From Taenia hydatigena (lineage: Eukaryota; Platyhelminthes; Cestoda; Cyclophyllidea; Taeniidae): 64,000 bases of DNA. Every line of letters begins with the position of its first letter. The stretch's first letter is position 1. Under the pieces are notes generated by a model. It was not told the DNA's origin. It did no database searches and saw only the letters and a program-made list of their open reading frames with translations. Made by a program: the position numbers and the translations under genes. Where the stretch lies: positions 46,446 to 110,445 of the forward strand of contig JADWOT020000404.1 of the NCBI GenBank assembly GCA_036345935.2. The letters run 5' to 3'. This document shows positions 45,185 to 56,724 of this stretch, piece by piece.

Positions 45185-46191
45185 GTAAATTATCATCTTC
45201 CACCACTTCAGCTGCAGTCACATGGATGCAATCATTAAACGACAGCTAAAATCTCCCTCGTCACTTCAACTACAGTCACAAGCTTAAAATTTTGCATCAC
45301 AAGCGAATCCTTTTCTTTCGCTAATTCAGCTGCAGTGATATGATTAAAATCCATGTGTCACAGGCAAAATCATTTCTCTCACCACTTCAATTACGGTCGC
45401 ATTATTAAAATACATTTTTCAAAGATAAATTCTTTCCGCCTGCTGCTTTAACTGCAGCAAACGATTCAAAATATGCACCGCAGGTGAATTCTCTCTCTCG
45501 CCCCATTGGCTGAAGTCACATGGTGAAAATCGGCACATTATAGGTAAGTTATTCTCTTTCACCGCTTCAACTGCAGCCGCATTGTTGTGATACAGTCACC
45601 GCAGGCAAATTTTTCCTTATTTTGACTGCAAACGCATGGTTATCATCGATGCACCACAGGCAAATACTTCTCTCTAGCCACTTCAACGGCACACGAAAAT
45701 TCACCTCTCTCACCACTTCAACTGCAGTCACAAGGTAAAAATCAATTTCCAAATTTAAATTCTTCTCCCACTAATTCAACTCCAGTCACATTATTAACAT
45801 CAATACACCACAAGTAAATTATTCTCTCTGGCTAATTTGACTGCAGTCACATGATTAAGTCCATTTGCCACAAAAAATTCTCCGCTCTTGTTATTTTAAC
45901 TGCAGTCTAATGATTAAAGTCGAGTTTACCACACGCAACTTTCTTCACCCGCCACTTCAAATGCAGTCACATGCTTAAAATCCATACATCTCAGGCAAAT
46001 TATCCACTTTTGCGCCTTTAACCGCAGTCAGTTTTTTAAAGTCGTTACAACATACAAACTCTCCTCTCTTGCCACTTCAGCTGCAGTCGCATGGTTAAGA
46101 TCGATGTCCGCCAGGTAAATTCTTCTCTTGCGCCAAATCAACTATCAAGATTATTAAAATCTCAAAAACAACTTGCTTGTGTTCTTTCAAC
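45157..46191 (+). repeat. 60-bp minisatellite (about 17 units) built on an exon-intron junction
   Basis: Units start near 45157, 45218, 45276, 45336, 45397, 45458, 45516, 45577, 45631, 45691 (short), 45728, 45786, 45847, 45906, 45967, 46028, 46087 and 46147, giving a 58-62 bp period. The consensus is roughly TCACATGRTTAAAATCNATG, CACCRCAGGYAAATTCTTCT, CTCTCRCCACTTCAACTGCA-G. Units are diverged from one another. The first spans the 3' end of the exon and its donor. Units at 45458, 45516 and 46087 also keep a donor-like CAG|GTGAAT, TAG|GTAAGT or CAG|GTAAAT. The array ends at an acceptor-like TTCTTTCAACAG at 46191. Confidence 0.9.
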
Positions 46192-46199
46192 AGTTCGTT

Positions 46200-48245
46200 T
46201 CTGTCTACGGCGTTATAAAAATTGCGTTCTACCTCCTTTACTTCTGCCAGACCTATTTTACTGTTTATCTTTATTAATCTTCTGTTAAATTTTGGCTTAG
46301 TCTCTGCTTCTCGGGCTATATTTGTCATTTCAAATCATCTCCTTTTAATCCTTTTCTTTATGACACCACATTTTAATTCTCAGAGCAGAATTAGAGAATT
46401 ACGTTCTTAGTGCGACGATAGCTTCGCAGAATTTGCGCCGCCAGACGCCTGGCGCGAACACATGTGTTGACACCATTTCTAGAAGTTTTGATTAATTCAT
46501 CATACCTATTCCGAAATGCTTGCTTGTTTTGACGCCCTAAACTCTTTGATTTGCAGATCGTCAGCCTGCATCCTCTGCTGAGAATGCGAGGGAATGCTTT
46601 TAAGTCAGCTAAATTTGTCAGTTTTTAGTATCAGGCATAGAAGTGGCAACCAATAATGCTGCAGAACACGTACTGCGTCAGCAATAAGGCATAAAGAAAC
46701 CATCAAATATGGCCTTAAGACAAAAGTACGAAAATGGAATTGCTTCAAAGTTGCTCTTTATTAATATCTCGAGAATTAGGACACTAAAGGTGGTTGGAAG
46801 AATTAAACAAATAACTATACGCAGTTTTCTTAACAAACATTTGACAGCTAAAGAGGTCCGTTTAATTACTTCGCTAAATAAGTAATCATCAGAACCGTTT
46901 GTTATCCTTCCCTACCAGACACAGGCTGGCGCAAAATGCAAAACGTACCAATAGTAGCAACCGCCATTAGAAGTAACAAGCTTGCACTAGCCACACCTCC
47001 TTCTTGATATGTTTAATATCTGTCGTGCGTGCGATCATGCAAGTGTCAAAGACCAATGCCAAGAAATAGCAAAAGAGCATCGCTTGGAGCTCGCAGAAGT
47101 ATTATTAAGGCAATATAGAAAAAAACACTAGATTTACTCACGCATCATTTTGTCGACAGGATGGAGTGTAAGGAAATGCGCATTGTTGGACGGCAGTAAG
47201 TAAGAATAACTACGACTTGTCCTATAAGGGAGGAGAAAAGAGAACAAAATGGCGCATCTCTTTCGCACAATTGAGGCCGTACTTGGTTGATCCTCGGAAT
47301 GTGAACACAACAGGGGGTCTGCAGACAGTCACATACGAAACATTTGTGGTGACTTAGTGTGAGAGCGTACTCGACTGAGAAAGATCTGCTGCGCAAAATA
47401 TGGAAGGACAGTAGTTTCTGATTTCTGTTCACTTATTATTTAGTGCGCAAGCACTATGAAGTGCACTGCGAGTGCAAGAAGTGACTTATACATGAATGGA
47501 CTAGTAGTCTTTGATATTTATCCTCATCTCTCCAGCTCATGCGCATGGTGGGCAACCGTTTGCCTAGCCTCCTCGGTGTTCTAAGTCGATGTAAGTGCAT
47601 ATCATTCGGTTGTAACATTCCTAACGCATTAATGTTGATTAGTATATAAGATCAGTGGTGGCATAATAGGCAATATGCTATCCTAACTAAAAACAGAGAC
47701 AATATTAATGGAATGCATCGAAAGCTAAATGCTATATTATAGTATGTAACTTTTATAGACCGCTTTTAAATGCGGCATTTACTTTAGCCTTTTGCAGTGA
47801 TAATCCATTTTTCCCTTTGCGTAAACTCGCAGACCGCAATCATCTCAAAAGCCGCAAGTCGTTTGATTTATCCCTCTCTAAGCATGGCCCATGCAACCTA
47901 CGCATATATTCTTATGCGAAATCCACTTACAAGATAGCAGACAGAAAAAAACGAAAAAGATAAAATGGCCAACTTTGTGTTCGTTTGAAACACGAATCTT
48001 CCTCGGGAGTCGATGACCCTCCGTTTCTTCCCGAGACTCGTGTGCAAAGAACCCTTCATTCCTGCATGCGCTGATGTACCAGAGAAAGGCTATTCGAATT
48101 CGAATTTGTTGAGTAAAAGCCTAAATAAATGACAATAATCTTAACGGAATTGTTGGCCTATGGAGAAAATAATAATAATAACGGGTCTGTTTTAACATTA
48201 AATAGTGACGCCTCGCCCTCTTTTAATTTGACTGATTCTTGGTTA
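46200..48245. other. No supportable gene
   Basis: The region beyond the array may contain the next exon after the acceptor at 46191 (in-frame for about 26 codons), but composition is hydrophobic and unconvincing. Nothing else is called. Confidence 0.3.
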
Positions 48246-48250
48246 TTCAA

Positions 48251-48500
48251 TTTATTCTCACTTTTCCTTTGTTACTGATACGCCTCTCAACACCTGGTCT
48301 GTTTCAAAATCTGTTTTTATACTTACAGTATTCTCATCCAATAACTCTACATTGTTGAAACTTCTACAGAGTCTTCCTTCTCTGCCTTCTGAATAATGCT
48401 TACTGCTCAATGCTGTAGATTCCACTTTAAGAGTCAGTAGATGGCCAATTTGCATGCACATAAAGCAGTGCTCATTCGTCTCTTGTTTGCTTATTGTCAA
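48251..48500 (-). CDS. Possible last exon and poly(A) signal of the zinc-finger gene
   Basis: Minus strand: after CATGATAGCCACAG (AG near 48501) a frame is open for 80 codons to TGA at 48258-48260. AATAAA follows one base later (48251-48256). The peptide starts with a Cys-x2-Cys pair (NEHCFMCMQIGHLLTL) and ends acidic and polar (ELLDENTVSIKTDFETDQVL, GVSVTKEK). It lies on the same strand 0.4 kb downstream of the finger exons. The donor GATGATATG|GTAAGG at about 49055 would match its phase. The junction is inferred, not proven. Confidence 0.35.
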
Positions 48501-48879
48501 CTGTGGCTATCATGGCAACGCTGGAAAGCTGACTGCCTTGATAATCGCGACGGGCTTCGATAGATTTCCTTGTGAGGTTCCATTGGGTATTGGTAAATGG
48601 TTGTGTAAGGTGGCATTGTACAGTCTCAAATATGAGATGGCCCTTAGTGCACCATCTTCTTTTAAAAAAACCTGTCATCTCTTACTGATCTTTCTTCTCT
48701 ACGCTGTAGTCACTCTGCCATGTAATTATTCAATTTTTCCTAATGTTTGAGTTAAAATACCATTCTTACGTACAGCAATGACTAAGATGTAAAATCAGGA
48801 GTCAAGATCGAATTCTCCACTTATATTGACCGTGTCGACTCGTTAAATACAAAGCTAAGTGTACGTCCGTAGGGATAAG

Positions 48880-50129
48880 TTAATGCAGCTCGTTGAATTG
48901 CACTAAAACACCGGAGGATGAATGTTTACTTATAATCTTATATGTACTCAAAGATGCAATGCGATTCAAATGCCAATAACCTGTGAATTCATGCTCAACC
49001 GTGCAGCTGCCTATAACCTGTCGATGCGACGCATGCCTTACCATATCATCCAGGTAATGTTCACCTAAGCTCAAATCGTCACATTCGCCCATATCACACA
49101 GCAAACACTCATGCCTTATTAGGCCAACAAATGCACTTAAGTAATAAAAAATAACCATAAAGCTCATTAAAGACTTACAAGTCTTGTTAGCGCAGTTAAG
49201 CTTGATCGCAATTAGCCAAGCATTTCATACCAGAGGCCTTCAAAACAAAAGAAATCAAAGCGTTGCAAAAAATAATCACTGTGGAAAATCACCCGATAGA
49301 TGAAACAATACCTACCGAAATCGTGTGAACCCATGTGATCTTGCAACGCCTCTAGAGTCACATACGCTTGGCGACACATTGGACAGTAGAGGTGCATTCC
49401 CAAATTATTCATTCTCTCGACCGCACTAGGGTCCACTAAAGAATTGATTTAGGAATAGTTTGTATGAGACGTCAAGAGTATTGCCAAGGAACAGAGCATT
49501 ATCTTGAATGTGTCGGAAAGTAGCAGAGGCAAACTCACGCATGTGTTTTCTGATATGATGATGGAAGAGCAAATCGAAGTTGGCAAACGGGGCAAAACAT
49601 ACACAGCACACATTGTGACCGGAATCTATTTTTGCAGATTAAGATTGCCTGCGTTACTTTTAACATGTGACGGCATAAAAAGGAGCAATAGGTAGTTATA
49701 GAATAATCTTCTTACCTCTTTGATGTCGCAAGAGTACCTGGAAAGTATGGTGAAGCGTCCGGCACACTGGACAAAGCAGGTTAGACAATCCTGAAACAGA
49801 AAAATAGATGTAAAATGAGGTGCTGAAGCACTGCTGCGATTCGACTAGATTGGCAACTTTCTGCGCAAGACTTTATCATTTGTATTTAGCCAAGTGTTAT
49901 TGGATTCAAAGCGCTTTATCACATTATTACTTTGCACAAGAGGCGTAAACATAAATAAGGGCACACTTATGCATAGTTGTGGATTCATATGCGCATTAAT
50001 GCAAGTAAAAGTAGAAGTTTATTTTAAAATCAAAAACTGTCTAATACGATGCGCGAGTTCCAAGTGTCCAATGTATAAGATGAGGCCTTCGAATGGTTCC
50101 ATGCACAGGTTGCAAACGTGAATATCCAT
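48880..50129 (-). CDS. Five-finger C2H2 zinc-finger protein gene (five exons)
   Basis: Minus-strand coding exons: 50129-50048, 49790-49716, 49625-49539, 49435-49312 and 49135 onward to TAA at 48880. Each holds one finger with C-x2-C-x12-H spacing: CNLCMEPF...H-x4-H, CPVCRTLH...H-x5-H (the last His is in the next exon), CCVCFAPF...H-x4-H, CPMCRQAY...H-x3-H, and CLLCDMGE...H. Introns of 257, 90, 103 and 176 nt keep phase throughout and show good signals (ATTTTTCTGTTTCAG, AAAGAG|GTAAGA, ATGC|GTGAGT). The fourth exon could end at GTAGGT (49316) instead, but only the 49312 donor keeps frame. Linkers are not the TGEKP type. The last exon may stop at the donor near 49055. Start ATG at 50129; an in-frame TAA lies upstream. 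Probably a nucleic-acid-binding protein. Confidence 0.85.
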
Positions 50130-51147
50130 TTCGGTAGAGAGCGATACAAAATGCGTCGAATTTTACCACTGAGGTTACAGTGAATTGAGTGAGCAGGCAA
50201 GGCGACTTCTTGGATCTGTCCTCAACCTTACAGGAGATTAAAACGGAGGTGAGCAATCGTCAAGCGTTTAGTCAAAACTATGGGCGACGCGAAGACTTAT
50301 TTTAATTTCATTGCACCTTACCTGCTTATCTGTCCTACTCCTTAATGATGAGATGTTTTCTAAGTTTAACTTATTTACAATGAATAAGTTGTTTGCTGAG
50401 TATGTCATAAAGCTTTGTTTTAGCATGATTAAATCGATGTTCATCGCAATCTTGACAACAAGGAAAAAAAATCCGTTTTAATAGTCCAGAAATTATGAAA
50501 ATGAGGCGGCACAAACTTCTAAGCTGCAACAGCAAGTAACCGAAAACTTGCTTTTTGGAAGGTGTGTTTGACCCTCCTGCTTGCTTTTAAATCAGTAGTT
50601 CTGTCCGGCATAGTGCTGTGTCATCAACGAGCGCAATGTGATGCACAGGAGTCTAGAATCCTTAACAGGCTAAGACAGCCCATCTCAGAGGCTTGCAAAA
50701 GTAGAGCTCATGAGCCATCTGATTGCTTGCATCTTCACTGCGTTAAATTCACAATTGATGGCAGTCTTTGAGTTAGTTGTAAAAACAAGAAGCAATAGCA
50801 CAGTAGCGTTGTTTACCACGTCTGTGATGACGAGGTTAAAGAAGAAAAATTGGTTAATAACAGTTGTAAAAAGCTCCGGTTCCTGATCTAGTTATATGTG
50901 ACTGTTCTCTTGTCATTATTTGAATTCACTCAACTTCCTTGTTTGCTCTGGTAACGTGGGCAGCTAGAGCATCCATATGGACGCACCATGCAATTCCGCT
51001 TAAGCCCGCTTGACAATATTCCTCTCTAAATCAATAGCGCTTCATTATGGGGCATAAAATGAAAAACCTGCATGTCTGATGTAATTCTGTAGTCATTTGT
51101 TAAGTGATTTGTGCAAACTATTACTTGCAACGTCATGAGTAACTTAC

Positions 51148-51226
51148 CTTTAAAAATGCCTAATTGTTGCTTGCGCTGAATCCATGGAAAATGTGTGGCA
51201 TATTCCACAACCATGTCAGTTATCAT
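51148..51226 (-). CDS. Candidate first coding exon, unrecognised
   Basis: Minus-strand ATG at 51226 opens 26 codons (MITDMVVEYATHFPWIQRKQ, QLGIFK) to a canonical donor (TTTTTAAAG|GTAAGTTAC), leaving in phase 1. A TGA lies just upstream in frame. The exon is 1 kb upstream of the zinc-finger gene on the same strand. The acceptor at 50166-50167 that would suit its phase leads into a frame other than the finger frame, so it probably belongs to a different transcript. Confidence 0.4.
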
Positions 51227-52112
51227 CAATCTTCAAGCACTCATTTCAAATGATCAGTGAGCAAAATGCAGTCAAGCCTGTATGGAGTCTTTAGCGTCGC
51301 ATCAGGTGACTTTGGCACTGCTTTTGTTTTGATTTACTCCAAAGACAATTTTTAAATGCTATTTGAATGATTCTCACTCAATCGCTCTCCTCCAGGCTGA
51401 CGTTAAATCTACCCAATTTTCCCGGACATACAATCATATAGTGGTAGCATCCTTGAGCCGTAAGAGACGTTAGGTCACTGAAAACTTCCTTATAGCTACG
51501 AAGACTCTATTCATTAGAAATCAGTGGCAGAATGCCATACTGTGGGCAATGTGCCTGTGATTTCGAAGGGATTCTTCATCACACCCTGGAAATTACGTCA
51601 GCTGCACTGCAGGTCGAGCGAATCCCTCAACTCAAAAGTTCCGCATCAAGGCATGTAAAACCGCTAATCCGTGAGTAATCTTACTTATATTGTCTTGTGT
51701 AACTAATGTCTACCAAATTTGTTACCTTTACTATTTCAAAGGCATATTACACCGAATTTCTTAGAAACTCCAAGATGGTTGTTTAACGTGTTTAGAGGTA
51801 TGTGATTTGCTTTGTGCTAGTTGATGGGGTTCGGGATAGGTTGTTTTATTTAACGTTGGTTTTCCTCATTCAACTGCAGCATATGGTCTTCGAAATGGAA
51901 GTATCATGTCCACAATGCTATCTCTATCTTAATCAGCAGCGAAGATAATAGTAAGCGTAGATGATTGGTCACTCGTCATTTGCCAGAATACAAGCAGGGT
52001 CGTAAGTGTTAGTGGTTTTTGTACAACTCAGCAAATAATGTGACAAGTCGAATGAAGTCTTTTGATATCATGGATATTTGAGGCTAACATTGACACTGGT
52101 GGTTTTATGCAG

Positions 52113-52332
52113 GCATAAAAAGCTGTTTGGTCTTTGTTATTGCTCACTGCAGAGTGCGCGCCTGCACGACATAACTCTAAAATTTTCCGTGAAAAAATTA
52201 AAAGATGAGTGGCTTAACTTTTTTGTTCATCTATTTATTCTGCTGCTTCACTCGATTATGAGCACAGCGAGACTAAACATGTATGGTAGCAAAGTGTCGC
52301 AGAAGGAATTGAAAAAATATGGAAGTTTATAA
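52113..52332 (+). CDS. Candidate terminal exon, unrecognised
   Basis: A good acceptor (CACTGGTGGTTTTATGCAG) ends at 52112. It is followed by 72 open codons to TAA: a Leu/Phe-rich middle (LKDEWLNFFVHLFILLLHSI) that may be one membrane helix, then a basic tail (GSKVSQKELKKYGSL). No poly(A) signal directly follows and no family is recognised. Confidence 0.3.
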
Positions 52333-52339
52333 TCAACCG

Positions 52340-55160
52340 CTAATTTTTGCGAGTCTTGCTTCTACCTTTAATATAAAAGTTGTGGCTACAAGATTCCATG
52401 AGCGTTCAGGAGGATACCGAAGGGCACCATTTGCGTTAACTTACAACAGAACTTTAAGCATTTTGGAATAATCTAGGAGTACTTTGTTAATGATGACTTC
52501 TCTGAAAAACCAAAGGAGCGAAAAAATAGATAGGCTCTGCTATAGACTGCTGACGCGCAAAAGCGTGGGCTGAAACACTGCTACCCTAATCGAACATAGT
52601 ACCCGCAAGAATAGAGTTAACTGACTACTCTATTCTTTGAAAGCAAAAAGGATGAAAAATTTACGTAGAAATTAGCGCAGCGACTTTAGTACTAAGGAGT
52701 TTCTAAATAGATGCCACTCCGTAAGCAATGCATCTTATTTGGCTTAATGAGCACTCAACTACACCTTCTGAGAAGACATTTTTCAATGCTTACCAACTGC
52801 ACTACTCTGGTCATTAAATGGGAAGTCGAACATACTTGCAAACAGAGACCTGAGCAAACACACAATACCATGCACGTGCAATGCTGTTTGTTTTACAGAA
52901 TGAATTACTAAAATTCACCCATTTGCAATTAAACGAGGAACATTATCGCTGTTCATTTGTCTCCAAGACATAAAACATCTGCCGTGTTGACATTAGAGTT
53001 CATATTGAGCATTTAATTAAATGACGTTACATGACCATGTTCATCACTGATCCTTCTATCCCCTGCTTCATCTGACTGCCTAGTCATCAGCCGATATTCC
53101 GTACATTCATCTTGAAATTGCTTCTGCTTCGCTCTTTAAGAACCGACCACGATTTCCACAAGGAACTCCACTAAGAATTGACACAGCTGATCATATGTGG
53201 TGGGTGCAAGTCGGTCCGGTCAATCCTACAAAATGAATCCGGCCTAAACTCGAGGCTCTGTAGGTTTTGCTGCCAATCATATCGTACCGTATTTTAATAA
53301 CTCAATTTGAAGGGACTTGTGAGATTTGCCTACTATGGCTTGTCACTTAACTATTTTTGCTTTACATTCAGAAAGGCTCCGTGTTGTTAGCAAGAATAGC
53401 AATTTCCTGCCGTGAAGCTGTTGATCTTGTGTACTAGGCCGTAAAAATGTGCCAAAACTACTATACCCCAACATCAAGATATTCATCCACACCTACATCA
53501 GCGAATAAAATTTGTGAAGTGTAACAGGTTAATGAATAAGCCTTAAAGGGCTATCAAATTATCCATCACTTGAACATTCTTTTACTCTCCATGCACTTCA
53601 TGGTGCTTGCGCACTACATGATAGGCAATTTGAGATGAAATTCTCACATATACGAATACTGGCCCACCCTTTACTACGCAGATAATATTTCTGGGTCAAA
53701 TACGTCCCTCATCAAGATCGCCGCAAAAGTTCCGCATGGGATGGTTTGTAGACCCCATTAAGTTTTTGCATGTTTGGAATCAGAAATTACAGCCCCGAGT
53801 GCGTAAAGGAAATGCTGCTTCTTCTTCCTTGCCTTTATAAGTGTCAGGGAAAATCAGGGTAATACACCTCAAACTGTTGCTAAATTAATTTGTAAGAGTA
53901 CCTCACGCCCTTCTCTCCATGTTGCTCTGGTAATAATTCTTCAAGCTCCAATTGATGCCCTGCACCATTTTGTGGCACTAGTTCCCGACACCCACATGAT
54001 CACGTTTCCAATATGAAGTCAACATGTGGGTAGAATTAAAGGTGGCAGTTGCAGAACCGCTTCCTTTAGGGACAAATACTTCTATACGCATGAATGTTGT
54101 CCCATCTTGTGTGCAGTCAAAAGTAACTAATATTTTTAGATCAATTATACTGAGCTGACATTCAATGCTGCTTAACTTTTGTTGCGAAAATGGTTTAAGC
54201 GATTACTAGATTGTAGCTTCCTCCGAATTCACAAGTTTTTACATGCCTTAGTATATGTTACGTAAAAGAACCTGTAGAAGATGTGATAAGCTGCTTGGCG
54301 GAAAACTGTCAGCTTAACGTAGAGACCACCTCATTTAATGAAGTTACAAAGGCCCAGCTGTATAAAATGGATTGATGGCTAGGCAACAAAAAAGCAAGTT
54401 TGCCTTTGGGCAGTTAAATTCGGTTGGAAGGAGTGACCGTGATTTAAAAGGCGTGGGATGGCTGAAAAGATAAAGTCAGAGATCTATCGAATATGCTGCA
54501 GCTAGTAAAGTTATTTGATAGGCGTTGGAGAAGCATTTTTGTTTTGAGCATAATTAAAGAAGATGGGAAAAATTAGCAGGCGTTGCTTCTAAGAATGCGC
54601 TGTAACACTTGAGAATGAGAAGTGAAGAGAGTTACAATTGAGAAGGCTAATTCAAGATGGAACCTAAACGGTCATCCCATTAAGCAGTAGGTGGCGTATC
54701 ATAGCCCAAAAATTCCTGATCGTAATTGTCTAGTGTGTTAGCCGGATCGACTCAGTAGCAATTCACTTGTAGGTGTCGATCATGATGGAGTTCAAGTTAA
54801 ACACCACCTTCTAAGAGAGGCTTGCATTTGGAACACCACGTCAATGTAGGCTACGAAACTCAACTTTATCCTCTGCTTCTATTCATCTTTCTACCTTCTC
54901 CCTTAATGTTTTCTTGACGTACTTGCACGCCACTCCTTCAAGATTTGTGGCAGCTTCTAGCCATCAGTGACATGCTGCGCAAATCTCTCCAAAATCTTCT
55001 TTGCATTCTCATTAACTCGCAGTCTTCTTCTCACCGTTTCTGACAAAGGCTCACGTCATAGCTGTTACAAATACGTCAGCCATATTACCTTTGGCCCGAT
55101 CATGGCGGAGAAATAGTGGGACGACAGCCAGTTTAAAGTTGTCTTTTTGCATAAGTTAGC
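52340..55160. other. No supportable gene
   Basis: No exon with splice signals and coding composition was found in this 2.8-kb stretch. Confidence 0.3.
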
Positions 55161-55167
55161 AAGCACT

Positions 55168-55386
55168 TTAATTAGCTTTAGCATCTTTTGATATTTTACC
55201 AATATCAGAATTACGTAAATTGGAATAAAAATTGTGAGGTAGAAACTTTTGGCTTGTAGCGCAGGGTGGCCCATTCGCTTGTTGCTTTGACCAGTTCATC
55301 TTCTTTTTAGAGGCAACATACAATTGAAATCGGGTTGGACCAATCAGCAATGAATGAATATCTTCTAACACTTTAGTTATTCTAGT
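55168..55386 (-). CDS. Candidate terminal exon, unrecognised
   Basis: A minus-strand acceptor (CACTACATATTTGTTGCAG, with a second AG six bases on) ends at 55387. The 72 codons that follow are open in phase 0 to TAA. The peptide (TRITKVLEDIHSLLIGPTRF, QLYVASKKKMNWSKQQANGP, then a polar Asn/Ser/Lys tail) looks coding. A possible donor (GATATTG|GTAAAA) near its end would trim the last residues. No family recognised. Confidence 0.4.
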   Translation of the reverse strand, partial: TRITKVLEDIHSLLIGPTRFQLYVASKKKMNWSKQQANGPPCATSQKFLPHNFYSNLRNSDIGKISKDAKAN

Positions 55387-56241
55387 CTGCAACTGCAACA
55401 AATATGTAGTGGGCGACTTCAACCTGATAAATCAAGTGCTCAACTGCATGTAGACGTGACTAAAACGCTTACATTCAAACTGGCGTTTCTCCAAAAAATT
55501 TGCTTTTGGTGAAGCCACTTTCAGACGCAATAATAAATTCAATCATCGACGTGGAACCAACAACCTTGTCTTAAGATTGAACCATCGGTTATTATGCTGA
55601 CCTATCTATATGACTATATTCGATGAAAAAAGTCCTTCCCCTCATGCTGCTTTCCTACGTGTCAAACAGTAAAACAAATGCCCGCAAGATCTATAGAAAT
55701 TCCAACTTTAGTAGTGATAACCGAATGCACGTACGATCCCAAATCGTGTCGTAGCTATCAAGGTTGCACGTTAGTTTCGGTAAAATCAAAATTGGCAACG
55801 TCAAGCTAGCTAGGTAGTAAGAGTTGGCCACCTCGTCAAAGTCGTGGCTGCAGAATGGTTGAAATTTTTACCATTTTAATCACGTTTGCAATTGCATCAT
55901 TATTTTCGCGATTTATGATAGATTTTTGCCAAAATTTCTCACGTATGTTCAATAACTCTTTTCCTGCAGTTGCACTATGTGGCGCACCTATTTGTCAACC
56001 ATGAGGAGTAACCTAGTAAAGCCCGATAAAAGCAACTTAATGTGCCTTTTGACCTTAGCCTCAGGTCATGAGCCGATACAGTCCAAAACCGCTAAGTGCT
56101 TGATAATGATCGGTCTACGTGTTATTAACCATTCCCATCCCCTTTCCGCCAATCTCTATGTAAGTCTCCATCCTGCCACCCTGACAATCCAATGAGGTTA
56201 AAGGATCAAAAAGGACAAGAATTGTAGAAAATATAGATAAG

Positions 56242-56453
56242 TTAAGCCTCCATCTTCCCTAACTCCTGCTCCATCTCTTCCGCCTCCTCCCCAACTTCAA
56301 TCGCATGCGTTGTTCCAGCATCGCCAGAACTGGCATCCGGGTGTATTTCACTTGTCAAGGTAATACTTTCGGTAACGCCTTCAATCGTGTCATTAGATAA
56401 ATATTCTTATTTCCTCCTAAAGCCGATTTTTCTGAATCCGATGAATTACTTGG
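56242..56453 (-). CDS. Candidate terminal exon with two in-phase frames
   Basis: A strong acceptor (CTATATCATCTACTTATGTTTACAG) ends at 56454 on the minus strand. In phase 0 it opens PSNSSDSEKSALGGNKNIYL and then stops early. From that point the next frame gives an acidic tail (NDTIEGVTESITLTSEIHPD ... GEEAEEMEQELGKMEA) ending in TAA at 56242. Both halves look coding and meet within about 20 bp, so a one-base indel (error or disabling mutation) is the simplest reading. The 181-nt intron upstream has a GTGAGC donor. Confidence 0.4.
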
Positions 56454-56634
56454 CTGTAAACATAAGTAGATGATATAGTTCAGGAACACGCGGAAACAGA
56501 GCGAAGGAAATAAGAAACGCTGTGTCACAGCACTGTGCAGAGAATCTGACGATAAACTTCTACTCACCCTTTCCCTTACTCTCCTTCTGTAAACATCTCG
56601 ACTTTGCAACGCACTTAATCACTTACTTGCTCAC

Positions 56635-56716
56635 CAGGATGCTTTCTCGTCGCCGGAGAGGTAAAAGCATTCGCATGAGAGTAAAAATGGTCAGCAGAAC
56701 CGCACCTTTGCTAGCT
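56635..56716 (-). CDS. Candidate exon upstream of 56242-56453
   Basis: The minus strand is open through a peptide containing SKGAVLLTIFTLMRMLLPLR and RRESIL, ending at the donor ATCCTG|GTGAGC (exon end 56635) in phase 0, which matches the next exon. The hydrophobic helix followed by RRR could be a membrane-cytosol boundary. The 5' edge is uncertain (AG near 56717). Confidence 0.3.
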
Positions 56717-56724
56717 CCATAGCA

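Noticed and set aside
45157..46191. CRISPR-like spacing of repeats
   Set aside because: Whole 60-bp units are related to each other with no unique spacers, and the context is eukaryotic; this is a degenerate minisatellite.
46095..46328. 77-codon minus frame with Lys/Glu-rich peptide (KINSKIGLAEVKEVERNFYN)
   Set aside because: Runs into the minisatellite; no acceptor, donor or poly(A) signal; opposite strand to the adjacent exon.
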